From contig BPJV01000002.1 of the NCBI GenBank assembly GCA_026004795.1, forward strand, positions 434,001 to 498,000: a stretch of 64,000 nucleotides of DNA. The letters run 5' to 3'. Below the pieces are notes generated by a model. The model made no database searches. It had not been told where the DNA came from and was given only the letters and a program-made list of their open reading frames with translations. The DNA comes from Pirellulaceae bacterium (lineage in GTDB: Bacteria > Planctomycetota > Planctomycetia > Pirellulales > Pirellulaceae). Within the stretch, counting starts at the first letter, position 1; every line of letters begins with the position of its first letter. Below are positions 27,097-35,419 of this stretch, one piece after another. A program made the translations under genes and the position numbers.

Positions 27097-27990
27097 ATGA
27101 ATCCAGTCGAACCGCGGCGGAAGTTTCTTCAGTTCTGTGGCGGACTGACCGCGTGGGCAACTTCTGCCGCCGCATCTCGAACATTACTTGCCGCCCCCCC
27201 GATGGTGAAGATGCAGTTGGGCCTCGTCACCTATCAATGGGGAAAAGACATGGAGCTGGTGGAGTTGCTGGACGCCTGCGAACAGTCCGGGTTGCTGGGC
27301 GTGGAACTACGAACTGAGCATCGGCATGGCGTGGAACCACAGCTTACCCCCAAGCAGCGGGAAGACGTACGACGCCGTTTCGCCGACAGCCCCGTCGAGC
27401 TGGTCGGCTACGGTTCCAATTGCGAGTTCCATTCGCCCGATCCTGATCAACTGCAGGCCAATATGGAACTGGCCAAATCCTACATTCAATTGATGCACGA
27501 CTGCGGTGGCAGTGGCGTCAAGGTGAAGCCGAATGCGTTACCCCCCAATCGCCCGCCAGAAGCGACGATTGAGCAGATAGGCCGCGCGCTCAACGAGCTG
27601 GGGGAGTATGGCCAACGTTACGGGCAGAAAATCCGGGTGGAGGTCCACGGAAAGGAAACCAGCTCACTCCCCGTTATCCGCGATATCTTTGCGGTGGCCG
27701 ATCATCCGAACGTTTATGTCTGCTGGAATTGCAATCCAGAAGATTTGCACGGCGATGGCCTAGAAGCCAACTTCGCCATGGTGAAAGACCGCTTGGGGGA
27801 CACGATCCATGTGCGGGAGATGAACACTGACGCCTACCCCTACCCTCGCCTGATGCAGCTGCTGCTGGAAATGGATTACGCCGGTTGGGTCCTGTTGGAA
27901 GCTCGTACCAATCCACCGGACAAGGTGGCGGCAATGATCGAGCAGCGAACGTTGTTCGAGCGTCTTACTGGACGTCGTAGCGGACGGTGA
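27097..27990 (+). CDS. Sugar phosphate isomerase/epimerase-type TIM-barrel protein
   Basis: 297 aa from ATG at 27097 (ATG at 27079 is also in frame). The N-terminus RRKFLQFCGGLTAWATSAAA is a twin-arginine signal, so the protein is probably exported folded. The rest fits the xylose isomerase-like TIM-barrel family (AP_endonuc_2): QLGLVTYQWGKDMELVELLDACEQ (abbreviated), RVEVHGKETSSLPVI, NVYVCWNCNPEDLHGDGL and GWVLLEARTNPPDKVAAM. Metal ligands are plausible at the Glu/His/Asn positions of these segments. Substrate unknown. It lies upstream of, and parallel to, the microcompartment operon, but a hairpin and 446 bases separate them. Confidence 0.84.
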   Translation: MNPVEPRRKFLQFCGGLTAWATSAAASRTLLAAPPMVKMQLGLVTYQWGKDMELVELLDACEQSGLLGVELRTEHRHGVEPQLTPKQREDVRRRFADSPVELVGYGSNCEFHSPDPDQLQANMELAKSYIQLMHDCGGSGVKVKPNALPPNRPPEATIEQIGRALNELGEYGQRYGQKIRVEVHGKETSSLPVIRDIFAVADHPNVYVCWNCNPEDLHGDGLEANFAMVKDRLGDTIHVREMNTDAYPYPRLMQLLLEMDYAGWVLLEARTNPPDKVAAMIEQRTLFERLTGRRSGR

Positions 27991-27997
27991 AGCCCCT

Positions 27998-28022
27998 AAC
28001 CGGCAGATCGTACCTGCCGGTT
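27998..28022 (+). terminator. Hairpin after the isomerase gene, possible terminator
   Basis: AACCGGCAG (27998-28006) pairs perfectly with CTGCCGGTT (28014-28022) around a seven-base loop, eight bases after the stop codon. Only two T follow the stem within it, so termination strength is unclear, but position and stem length fit a transcript end. Confidence 0.55.
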
Positions 28023-28355
28023 CCGATGAGTCACCGGCCTTGTTGCTCCGCTGGCGTTGCCTCCGGATCGGAGGGAAGCCGGCGCTCGTCGTCACACCGA
28101 TTTGCATCGTGTGCCAGCGTCAACAGCGCTGCGTGCGCTTCCGTCGACAGCTCGTCGAAAACCTTCTTGGCTTGCGCCGAGCCGCCCCCGGCGCTGGCCG
28201 TTTTCTCCGCTCATCATCGCCCTGGCTCTCATGCCCATCAATGGCCGATGCACTTCGAGCGAGCTTCGCCCTCCCCCCGTCACGGTCAAAACCGGTAGGA
28301 TCGCTGACGTCGCTGCCCCGGCGGTCATATTCTCTATTTTTCCCAAGCCGCGATC

Positions 28356-28383
28356 TTGAACACGGCCCGTGCCGTGATAGAAT
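28356..28383 (+). promoter_or_regulatory. Candidate promoter and operator of the microcompartment operon
   Basis: TTGAAC (28356-28361) and TAGAAT (28378-28383) are separated by 16 bases, close to the sigma-70 consensus. The spacer contains a perfect inverted repeat, CACGGC-CCGT-GCCGTG (28361-28376), ideally placed for a repressor. The DeoR-type gene starts 54 bases downstream, so autoregulation is the simple reading. Confidence 0.55.
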
Positions 28384-28436
28384 TGCATCGTGGATTGGCT
28401 TAATTCGTTCACTGAAACGCGCGGTCGCGATCGCAA

Positions 28437-29261
28437 ATGAGCAGCATGACGACGGAACAGCGCCGTGAAAAGCTGCTTGAGCTGGTCCGAGCTCGCGGGT
28501 TCGTGGCGATTACCGATTTGCGCAGTGAGTTGGAGGTCAGCGAATCGACCATCCGCCGCGATTTGGATTCCTTGGAGTCCAGTGGCGAAGTACGGCGAAC
28601 GCATGGTGGCGTCTTTTACGCGGGGGGAGGAGCTGCGACTCGCATCTTCGCCGATCGCCGCGCCAATGCTTGGGAGCGGAAGCGGCAGGTGGCCCGAGCG
28701 GCCAGCGAGCTGGTCGAGGACGGAGATACGTTACTGCTCGACGGTGGCAGCACCACCTACGAGTTGGCGCGTCAGTTGGTCGGCCGACCGCTGCAGATCG
28801 TGACCAACTCCTTGCCGCTAGCCAACCTGTTTGCCACCAACGATCAAGTCGACTTGGTGGTGTTAGGCGGGTACGTTCATTCCCGGACCGGTGTCACCTT
28901 GGGTCCTTACGCCAATTCGATGCTCAACTCGCTCAACGTACAAAAGGCGTTTCTGAGCATCGCCGGAGCGGACACGCGGGGGTACTACAACAGCAATCTC
29001 CTATTGGTGGAAACCGAACGGGCCATGATGCAAGCGGCCGACCAGACGATCATCGTTGCCGACAGTTCCAAGTTTGGACGCAGCTCCCTGGCCCGGCTGT
29101 GCCAATTGCATGAGGTCGATGCTGTGGTCAGTGACAGCGGATTAAGCCGGCATTGGCAGCAGCGTTTGGGACAGGCGGGAGTGCGTTTAGTGCTCGCCGC
29201 GCCCCTTGAGCAGGAAGACGACCAGACGGAAGGAGCAGGAGCGCAAACCGTGGTCGAGTAG
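28437..29261 (+). CDS. DeoR family transcriptional regulator of the microcompartment operon
   Basis: 274 aa. N-terminal helix-turn-helix typical of DeoR: RREKLLELVRARGFVAITDLRSELEVSESTIRRDLDSLESSGEVRRTHGGVF (core: EVSESTIRRDLDSLE). The C-terminal sensor domain (DeoRC, phosphosugar-isomerase-like) has LLLDGGSTTYELARQL, VTNSLPLANLF and VLGGYVHSRTGVTLGP. DeoR proteins normally bind a phosphorylated sugar; here fuculose- or rhamnulose-phosphate is a reasonable guess because the operon encodes a matching aldolase. First gene of the block; the inverted repeat in the promoter just upstream is a likely binding site. Confidence 0.9.
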   Translation: MSSMTTEQRREKLLELVRARGFVAITDLRSELEVSESTIRRDLDSLESSGEVRRTHGGVFYAGGGAATRIFADRRANAWERKRQVARAASELVEDGDTLLLDGGSTTYELARQLVGRPLQIVTNSLPLANLFATNDQVDLVVLGGYVHSRTGVTLGPYANSMLNSLNVQKAFLSIAGADTRGYYNSNLLLVETERAMMQAADQTIIVADSSKFGRSSLARLCQLHEVDAVVSDSGLSRHWQQRLGQAGVRLVLAAPLEQEDDQTEGAGAQTVVE

Positions 29262-29385
29262 CGGCCCTGCCGCGCAGGTCGCGGGAACCAGAGCATCTGT
29301 CTCTCTGCGGCTAAACCGGCCAGCCAATACCCAACAATTGGCCCACACGAATCAACAAGTTCACCACGTGGTACACGAACCGAAC

Positions 29386-30090
29386 ATGGCAATGACGCAA
29401 ATCGATCGAACGCAGGTAGAGGCTTTGGTGCGGCAAGTGGTGCGGCGAGTCATCACCGCTGGCCCATCGGCAACGACGGCGTCAGCGAAACCGGAGCTGC
29501 GCGTCAGCATCTCCGCCCGGCATGTCCACTTGACCGACGAGCATGTCGAACAACTATTCGGCAAGGGCCATAAGCTGACGATCGCCAAACCGCTTTACCA
29601 AGACGGGTTTTATGCCGCCGAGGAGACGGTAATGATCGTCGGCCCGCGTCGGCGCATGCTTCCCGAAGTCCGCGTGCTGGGGCCCACGCGGTCGCACAGC
29701 CAGGTGGAGTTGGCCTTTACCGATGCCATTTCCCTGGGGATCAACGCCCCGGTGCGCCATTCAGGGGACATCGCTGGTACGCCAGGATGCGTGCTTGTCG
29801 GTCCGGCCGGTGCAGTGGAACTGACCGAGGGCGTCATTCGTGCCGCCAGGCACGTGCACATGAACGAGCAGGAAGCTGCTTACTTCGGCGTCGCCGACAA
29901 GGAGTTGATGACGCTGAAGGTTCACAGTCCACAGTGTAGCGTCGCCTTCGAGGATGTACTGGTGCGCATCGACCCTCGGGCCAAGTTGGAGGTGCATATC
30001 GATACCGATGAAGGGAACGCCTGCAACCTGCCGGCGGCTACGCAAGTCGAGCTGGTCAAGCAGCAGGCCTGCCAGTGCCACTCGAGTTAG
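29386..30090 (+). CDS. pduL: PduL-type phosphotransacylase
   Basis: 234 aa from ATG at 29386 (a second ATG two codons later); a longer frame from 29206 overlaps the regulator gene and is not used. Residues 4-22 (IDRTQVEALVRQVVRRVIT) form an amphipathic helix that looks like an encapsulation peptide, followed by a flexible linker. The catalytic duplicated barrel has the zinc-binding motifs SISARHVHLTDEHVE and AARHVHMNEQEAAYFG. PduL exchanges CoA for phosphate on an acyl group, so it regenerates CoA inside the shell and supplies acyl-phosphate to the kinase encoded further along. Typical size for a metabolosome PduL. Confidence 0.94.
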   Translation: MAMTQIDRTQVEALVRQVVRRVITAGPSATTASAKPELRVSISARHVHLTDEHVEQLFGKGHKLTIAKPLYQDGFYAAEETVMIVGPRRRMLPEVRVLGPTRSHSQVELAFTDAISLGINAPVRHSGDIAGTPGCVLVGPAGAVELTEGVIRAARHVHMNEQEAAYFGVADKELMTLKVHSPQCSVAFEDVLVRIDPRAKLEVHIDTDEGNACNLPAATQVELVKQQACQCHSS

Positions 30091-30270
30091 CGTCGGCGCA
30101 GGAGGTCACCTCCCCACAGGATGGCGCCATCGCTGGGAGCAGGGGCACCGGGTGGCCGATAGGGGCACCAACGCAACGCCGACAAGGGCGCGCATTGCCG
30201 AGTCAACTGTTCAACGAAAGGGGCCATAAAGGCCAAGTCAACCATGCCAAAAACGAGGAGTAAATCGAAG

Positions 30271-30558
30271 ATGGCACAGATTTCCGAAGCGCTGGGAATG
30301 ATCGAGACGAAGGGCTTCGTTGCTCTCGTCGAAGCAGTCGATGCCATGATGAAAGCGGCGAACGTCCAGTTTCTCGGCTGGGACAAGGTGGGAAGCGGTC
30401 TGGTTTCCGCGTTCGTCACCGGCGATGTCGCCGCCGTCAAGGCAGCTACGGATGCCGGAGCCAATGCCGCCGGCCGTGTGGGAGAGGTCGTCAGTGTCCA
30501 GGTGATCGCTCGACCTCACGAGGACTTGCCCAAGGTGCTCAAGGTCGGCACCAAGTAA
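30271..30558 (+). CDS. BMC-H shell protein (hexamer) 1
   Basis: 95 aa from ATG at 30271, preceded by GAGGAG; an in-frame ATG at 30244 is less well placed. It is a single BMC domain: [50 protein letters not shown], and VIARPHEDL (segments shortened), as in PduA/EutM-type hexamers that tile the facets of a microcompartment. It forms a pair with the next gene, which encodes a second BMC-H. The pore region (VGSGL) has the small residues typical of a metabolite-permeable pore. Confidence 0.95.
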   Translation: MAQISEALGMIETKGFVALVEAVDAMMKAANVQFLGWDKVGSGLVSAFVTGDVAAVKAATDAGANAAGRVGEVVSVQVIARPHEDLPKVLKVGTK

Positions 30559-30615
30559 TCTCCTTCCCGCAAACCGCATTTCGACATACTTCCATATTTA
30601 AAGGACATCACAGCT

Positions 30616-30885
30616 ATGCAACAAGCAATTGGTCTCATCGAAACCAAGGGGTTGTTGGCGTTGGTCGAAGCGACCGATGCCATGGTGAAGGCAGCCAGCG
30701 TGGAGATCGTGAAGCGGATCGACATTGGAGGCGGCCTGGTGACGACGGTTGTCAGTGGCGACGTGGGCAGCGTCCGCGCGGCAGTGGAAGCCGGCGCCAA
30801 CGCGGCCTCCCAGGTAGGCGAACTGGTCAGCAGCCACATCATTCCTCGCCCGGCGGAAGGTTTGGCGTCGGCTTTTTTCGGCTAG
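30616..30885 (+). CDS. BMC-H shell protein (hexamer) 2
   Basis: 89 aa, a second single-domain BMC protein: QAIGLIETKGLLALVEATDAMVK, IGGGLVTTVVSGDVGSVRAAVEAG, IIPRPAEGL (shortened). It differs from BMC-H 1 in the pore loop (DIGGGL against KVGSGL) and in the C-terminus, so the two hexamers probably have different permeability. GGACATCACAGCT precedes the ATG (AAAGGA at 30599-30604). No trimeric BMC-T gene is present in the locus. Confidence 0.95.
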   Translation: MQQAIGLIETKGLLALVEATDAMVKAASVEIVKRIDIGGGLVTTVVSGDVGSVRAAVEAGANAASQVGELVSSHIIPRPAEGLASAFFG

Positions 30886-30989
30886 TGCCTGCTAGCGGCG
30901 TCGCTACGGCGGCGCCCCGATCGGCAGTTTCCCACGCAACCGACATCCAGGGACAAGCTCTGTCTGCAGCCAGGAGGCATTCCAGGGGC

Positions 30990-32204
30990 ATGAAGATCCT
31001 CGTCGCGAATCTCGGGTCCACCAGCTTCAAGTACCGCCTGTTCGACATGGGGACTCCGGCGGTCGATGCGCCACGCCAGTTGGCTCGTGGTAGCGTCGAA
31101 CGCATCGGTGCCGACGTGAGCCCCTGCCGCGTGGAGATTGGCGACCAGGTCAGCCAGCTGGAGATGGCGGTTCCCCACCACGGCGTGGCCGTCGAAGCAT
31201 GCCTGCAGCAATTGACCGATCCCGAGCATGGATGCTTGAAATCCGCCGACGAAGTGGCGGGAATCGGCTTCAAGGCGGTGCACGGCGGTCGGCTATCGGG
31301 CGTCTATCGTGTCACCGAAGAGGTGCTGCAGGCGATGGAGGAGGTGGCGGAGGTGGCTCCTGCCCACAATCCTCCGTACATTGCCGCCATGAGGCAGCTC
31401 GCCCAGACGGTTCCCCAGATTCCCTTGGTGGCGGCATTTGAAACGGATTTTCATCGGACGATCCCCGAGCCGCGCCGTCGCTACGCGATCCCCCATCCGT
31501 GGGCCGAGGAGTTGCCGATTCGCAAATGGGGATTCCACGGTGCCAGCCACCGTTACATCGCCGAGCGGTCGGCACAGTTGATGGGACGCGAGGATGCACG
31601 GGTCATCTCGTTGCATCTGGGTGGATCGAGCAGCCTGTGCGCCATCGCCGCCGGTCAGAGTGTCGCCACGACGATGGGGATGAGCCCACAGTCGGGGGTG
31701 CCGCAGAACAATCGCGTGGGCGACTTCGATCCCTTCACCCTGCCGCTGATTATGCGGCATACCGGATTGTCGCTCGAACAAGTGCTGCACGAACTGGGCA
31801 CCAGTGGTGGTCTCCTCGGCTTGTCCGCCGGCGCCGGCCGCGACTTGCGCGATTTGCAACAGGCGGCGGCAGCAGGCAACGACGCGGCACGTCTGGCCAT
31901 CGACGTCTACGTGGAGGAGATTCGGCGCCATCTCGGTGGCATGCTGGTGGCCCTGGGGGGTGGCGATGCGCTGGTGTTCACCGGCGGCATCGGGGAGAAC
32001 GCGGCCGATATTCGCGCCGCGGTGTGTCGGGGACTGGAGCAACTGGGGATCGTGTTGGACGAACAACGCAATTCCCAGGTTCGCGCTGCGGAGGCGAGAA
32101 TCGACGCCCAGCGTGCCGGGGCCGTCGAGATCTGGGTGATTCCCACCAACGAAGAGCTGATTGTCGCTCGACAAACGGCGCAGGTCCTGGCGTCGACACG
32201 GTAG
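30990..32204 (+). CDS. ackA: Acetate kinase family enzyme
   Basis: 404 aa from ATG at 30990. The frame is open from a GTG at 30885 that overlaps the previous stop, but the extra 35 residues are not family-like. ASKHA-family motifs are clear: NLGSTSFKYRLF at the start, FHGASHRYIAERSAQL, HLGGSSSLCAIAAGQS and FTGGIGENAADIR. Acetate kinase converts acyl-phosphate plus ADP to a carboxylate plus ATP. In this operon its acyl-phosphate would come from PduL, so lactyl-, propionyl- or acetyl-phosphate are possible substrates. It has no apparent encapsulation peptide, so it may work outside the shell. Confidence 0.93.
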   Translation: MKILVANLGSTSFKYRLFDMGTPAVDAPRQLARGSVERIGADVSPCRVEIGDQVSQLEMAVPHHGVAVEACLQQLTDPEHGCLKSADEVAGIGFKAVHGGRLSGVYRVTEEVLQAMEEVAEVAPAHNPPYIAAMRQLAQTVPQIPLVAAFETDFHRTIPEPRRRYAIPHPWAEELPIRKWGFHGASHRYIAERSAQLMGREDARVISLHLGGSSSLCAIAAGQSVATTMGMSPQSGVPQNNRVGDFDPFTLPLIMRHTGLSLEQVLHELGTSGGLLGLSAGAGRDLRDLQQAAAAGNDAARLAIDVYVEEIRRHLGGMLVALGGGDALVFTGGIGENAADIRAAVCRGLEQLGIVLDEQRNSQVRAAEARIDAQRAGAVEIWVIPTNEELIVARQTAQVLASTR

Positions 32205-32251
32205 GTCGCTAGGCCGATTGGTAAAACTTTGCATCAGGTAGCAAGCAGAAC

Positions 32252-32578
32252 ATGTTCGTCGCGAAAGTAACCGGCTCCGTGGTGGCGACCCAAAAGGTGG
32301 CCACCATGCGCGGCCATAAGCTGTTGGTGGTCGAACCCTACCGGTTGGATCAACAGAACCGTCGTCAATTGACTACCACCGGACGAACCTTCGTCGCCGT
32401 CGACACCTTGGGAGCCGGCATCGGTGACTTCGTGCTGATCGTCCAAGGCAGTAGTGCGCGGTTCACCCCGGAAACACAACAATTGCCCATCGACTGCGTG
32501 GTGATCGGGATCGTGGATAGCGTCAGCGTCGACAAACATGCCATCTATCACCGCACCGGCGATTCGCGGGAGGAGTAA
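32252..32578 (+). CDS. BMC-P vertex protein 1 (EutN/CcmL family)
   Basis: 108 aa. Pentameric vertex family: MFVAKVTGSVVATQKVATMRGHKLLVVEPY (shortened to VTGSVVATQKV and GHKLLVVEP), FVAVDTLGAGIGDFVLIVQGSSAR and CVVIGIVDSVSV. These proteins close the corners of the icosahedral shell. It is the first of three BMC-P genes in the operon and lies 6 bases before the aldehyde dehydrogenase gene. Confidence 0.94.
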   Translation: MFVAKVTGSVVATQKVATMRGHKLLVVEPYRLDQQNRRQLTTTGRTFVAVDTLGAGIGDFVLIVQGSSARFTPETQQLPIDCVVIGIVDSVSVDKHAIYHRTGDSREE

Positions 32579-32584
32579 ACAACG

Positions 32585-34036
32585 ATGCAGGTAAATGAAG
32601 AGTTGATTCGATCGGTTGTTACCCAGGTTCTTCAGGAAGTACGCGGTCGTGCGACCAGCAGCGGTTCTGGTACCAGCACGCAAGCGTTCATAGGACGGTT
32701 CGGCCAGTTCGATTGTCCCGACGAGGCCGTCGCCGCCGCACGGCACGCCTTCGAACAATTGCGTGCTCGGCCACTGGAGGACCGACGTCGCGCCATCGAG
32801 CACATCCGTCGCATCTCCATCGAGCAGGCGGTAGAGCTGGGGACGATGGAGATGGAGGAAACGGGCATCGGTAGGCTCGAGCACAAAATTGAAAAACTGG
32901 AGACCTTAGGTCGGCTGACCCCCGGCACCGAGTTTCTCTCCACGCAGGCCTTCAGTGGCGATAAAGGGTTGGCGGTCATCGAACACGCGCCCTTCGGCGT
33001 GATCGGCGCTATTACCCCGGTCACCCACTCGTTGCCGACGATAACCGGCAACGCGATCAACATGATCGCTGCAGGGAACACGGTGGTGGTCAATCCGCAT
33101 CCCAGCGGCAGACGTGTTGCCGCCGAGGGGGTACGTCGTTTCAATCAGGCGATCTGCGACGACCTGGGAATCGATAACTTGATCTGCGTGATTCGGCAAC
33201 CTACCTTGGATACCGCCAACGCCATCTTCAAGCATCGTGACATCGCGTTGATTTGCGTCACGGGGGGACCGGCAGTGGGGCGAGCCGCCCTGCGCAGCGG
33301 CAAACGGGCGATCGTTGCTGGGCCTGGCAATCCACCGGTGGTGGTCGACGAGACGGCCGATCTGCCACGAGCCGCACGATGCATCATCCAAGGTGCTGCC
33401 TACGACAATAACTTGCTGTGCATTGCAGAAAAAGAGGTGTTCGTGGTCGAGCGCGTGTTCGACGATTTGGTCGATGCGTTGCGGATGGCTGGAGCCGTGC
33501 ACCTGGATCGCGGGCAGGTCCAGCGGCTGACGGCAGCCGCCATGCACGAAGTGGGAGAGGATCGTCATCTGGCGCCGACCAAGGAGCTGCTGGGGCAGGA
33601 TGCCGCCAAGCTGGCTCGTGCCGCCGGGATGAATGTCCCGGAAGAAACGGAGCTATTGTTCGGCGAGACGTCGTTCGAGCATCCTTTTGTGCAAGTCGAA
33701 CAGATGATGCCGTTCATCCCGCTGGTCCGGTGCCGGGATGTCGACCAGTGCATTGAACTGGCACGTCAAGCCGAGCATGGCTTCCGCCACACGGCCATCA
33801 TCCATTCGCGGGACGTACACCACATGACCAAGATGGCGCGAGCGCTGGATACCACGCTGTTCGTCAAAAACGGTCCCTGCATGGCTGCACTGGGAATCGG
33901 TGGGGAAGGCTACTTGTCGTTTTCCATCGCCGGACCGACGGGCGAGGGAGTGACCACGCCATTGACGTTCACCCGTGAGCGCCGTTGCAGCTTGATCGAC
34001 GACTTGTGGATTCTCGGCAGCCCCGACAACCGTTAG
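32585..34036 (+). CDS. CoA-acylating aldehyde dehydrogenase (PduP/EutE type)
   Basis: 483 aa. Residues 1-19 (MQVNEELIRSVVTQVLQEV) form an amphipathic encapsulation-type helix followed by a Gly/Ser/Thr linker. The ALDH body has GVIGAITPVTHSLPTITGN, ICVTGGPAVGRAALRSGK and the catalytic cysteine in YDNNLLCIAEKE (Cys279 by my count). This is the acylating branch: aldehyde + NAD+ + CoA gives acyl-CoA + NADH. In this locus lactaldehyde from the aldolase is the expected substrate, giving lactyl-CoA for PduL. It sits between two BMC-P genes. Confidence 0.93.
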   Translation: MQVNEELIRSVVTQVLQEVRGRATSSGSGTSTQAFIGRFGQFDCPDEAVAAARHAFEQLRARPLEDRRRAIEHIRRISIEQAVELGTMEMEETGIGRLEHKIEKLETLGRLTPGTEFLSTQAFSGDKGLAVIEHAPFGVIGAITPVTHSLPTITGNAINMIAAGNTVVVNPHPSGRRVAAEGVRRFNQAICDDLGIDNLICVIRQPTLDTANAIFKHRDIALICVTGGPAVGRAALRSGKRAIVAGPGNPPVVVDETADLPRAARCIIQGAAYDNNLLCIAEKEVFVVERVFDDLVDALRMAGAVHLDRGQVQRLTAAAMHEVGEDRHLAPTKELLGQDAAKLARAAGMNVPEETELLFGETSFEHPFVQVEQMMPFIPLVRCRDVDQCIELARQAEHGFRHTAIIHSRDVHHMTKMARALDTTLFVKNGPCMAALGIGGEGYLSFSIAGPTGEGVTTPLTFTRERRCSLIDDLWILGSPDNR

Positions 34037-34071
34037 CCGCCAGGCCCCTGGGGCGTAGAAGGAGATTGTCT

Positions 34072-34371
34072 GTGCAGATCGCGCTGGTGGTAGGTCATGC
34101 TACCGCAACCGTGAAACATCCGACTCTCGAAGGGCAAAAACTGCTCGTCGCTCAACCGCTGATGAGGGACGGTTGTTCGGCGGACGGCCCTCCGTTGTTG
34201 GTCGTTGATCGCCTGGGCGCTGGGATTGGTGATCAGATCGTCATCACCAGCGACGGCCGCGCGGTCCGGGAACTCTTTGGCTTGGAGAATTCTCCCATCC
34301 GCTGGACCGTGCTCGGCATGGCCGATCGTCCGGATTGGCAGAGAACCAACGAACTTAGCAAAGACGAGTAG
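34072..34371 (+). CDS. BMC-P vertex protein 2 (EutN/CcmL family)
   Basis: 99 aa from GTG at 34072, supported by AAGGAGA seven bases upstream; the longer frame from 33985 runs back into the dehydrogenase gene. Family pattern: VGHATATVKHPTLEGQKLLVAQPL, LLVVDRLGAGIGDQIVITSDG and WTVLGMAD. It differs in loop length from the other two BMC-P proteins, which is expected if the three occupy distinct vertex roles or have non-redundant gating. The next gene starts 3 bases later. Confidence 0.92.
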   Translation: MQIALVVGHATATVKHPTLEGQKLLVAQPLMRDGCSADGPPLLVVDRLGAGIGDQIVITSDGRAVRELFGLENSPIRWTVLGMADRPDWQRTNELSKDE

Positions 34372-34374
34372 AAC

Positions 34375-35094
34375 GTGAGTTCCTCGAACGTAACCACAGA
34401 AATCGAATCGATCGTGCAGATCGTTTTGCAGCGATTGCAGGAGCAGTTCCGCGCCCCGGGGGAGATGTCCCACCGCCCCTGGCGAACGGACCAGGCGGGA
34501 GCTTCGGCGGCGGGAGGTGAACCCCATCGCCTGACGGGAGAAGGTACCGCGGGGGGACGCGTGAACCTCCATTGCCGCGTGTTGGCGTTGGCGACGTTGC
34601 GGGAGGTTCCCCCCGATACGACCGAGTTGGTGGTTCCCGCGCGATGCGTGGTAACCCCTGCCGTGATCGATGAATTGCGCCAGCGGGGATGGAAGCTCAC
34701 GCGACGTGCTGCCGCTGTTGCGGGAGGCCATCAGGTATCGCCATACGCCGGGCTATTGCTCAGCGATGGAGGCGCTCACAACGTAGCTTGGCCAGGAGAA
34801 CGACTCCAGGGATCGGGAGACATCCCGGCCGACGTTCGTCGGGTCACGGCACACTTGGCCGCAGGTGGTCAATGGGCGGTTTGGTGGACCAGCCGCCCCT
34901 TTGCCGCGATGCACAACCTGGTTAGGGCGCGCGACACCCGGCCAGTGATGTTGCCCCGTCTGGACGACCTGGCACGGGCTGAACATCAGACGCAGCCCAA
35001 CGTGTGGGTGATCGACCGGGAAACCTGGACCGGAGGTCAGGTGGAGCGACTGGGCCACTACTTGTTCACGCCAGCAACGGAGAATCGAGGATGA
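34375..35094 (+). CDS. Unassigned microcompartment-associated protein with encapsulation-type helix
   Basis: 239 aa starting with GTG at 34375, three bases after the preceding stop. Residues 6-25 (VTTEIESIVQIVLQRLQEQF) are an amphipathic helix followed by a disordered Gly/Pro/Ala linker, the layout of an encapsulation peptide. The folded part begins with LVVPARCVVTPAVIDELRQRGWKL, which resembles the short domain at the start of EutT/PduM-type proteins. Then SPYAGLLLSDGG, GGQWAVWWTSRPFAAMHNLVRAR and NVWVIDRETW. No catalytic motif recognised. Its stop overlaps the next BMC-P start (ATGA). Probably a lumen protein; function unknown. Confidence 0.85.
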   Translation: MSSSNVTTEIESIVQIVLQRLQEQFRAPGEMSHRPWRTDQAGASAAGGEPHRLTGEGTAGGRVNLHCRVLALATLREVPPDTTELVVPARCVVTPAVIDELRQRGWKLTRRAAAVAGGHQVSPYAGLLLSDGGAHNVAWPGERLQGSGDIPADVRRVTAHLAAGGQWAVWWTSRPFAAMHNLVRARDTRPVMLPRLDDLARAEHQTQPNVWVIDRETWTGGQVERLGHYLFTPATENRG

Positions 35095-35399
35095 AGATCC
35101 ATCGCACCATTGGCCATGTCACCCTCAACCGTGCGCACCCCAGCTATCAAGGGGCGCGGTTGGTGCTGGCCGAACCGCTGGGCACGGAGATGGTTGGGGG
35201 ACTGTCGGAAAGCGAACCGGAGCTGATTGCCGTGTGGGACGACCTGGGAGCCGGGCCGGGCAGCGTGATCGCCGTCAGCGATGGAGCGGAAGCGGCACAG
35301 CCTTTCCGGCCGGAACTCAAGGCCGTTGATGCCTACTGCAGCGCGATTTTGGACTTCGTGCATATCGATGAAAAGGTGAAACAACGCATTCGTTGGTAA
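35091..35399 (+). CDS. BMC-P vertex protein 3 (EutN/CcmL family)
   Basis: 102 aa from ATG at 35091, which overlaps the stop of the previous gene by four bases; the longer open frame from 35004 is inside that gene. Family features: TIGHVTLNRAHPSYQGARLVLAEPL, LIAVWDDLGAGPGSVIAVSDG and SAILDFVHIDE. The C-terminal tail (KVKQRIRW) is basic. With the other two BMC-P proteins the operon has three vertex paralogues and two hexamer proteins. Confidence 0.93.
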   Translation: MKIHRTIGHVTLNRAHPSYQGARLVLAEPLGTEMVGGLSESEPELIAVWDDLGAGPGSVIAVSDGAEAAQPFRPELKAVDAYCSAILDFVHIDEKVKQRIRW

Positions 35400-35419
35400 T
35401 TCGAACCGAGGGGTCGGAA

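Larger units (their letters stand above)
27991..28436. other. Intergenic region upstream of the microcompartment operon
   Basis: 446 bases. A hairpin (27998-28022) lies at its start and a promoter with an internal inverted repeat (28356-28383) near its end. A minus-strand open stretch at 28031-28210 reads KKVFDELSTEAHAALL in a protein-like way but has no start codon, so I do not call it a gene. Confidence 0.6.

Noticed and set aside
28031-28210. Minus-strand stretch reading KKVFDELSTEAHAALL
   Set aside because: It looks protein-like but is bounded by stops and has no start codon; at most a remnant or a frameshifted small gene.
31293-32234. Minus-strand open frame of 313 codons
   Set aside because: Antisense to the acetate kinase gene in a GC-rich region; no protein family pattern.
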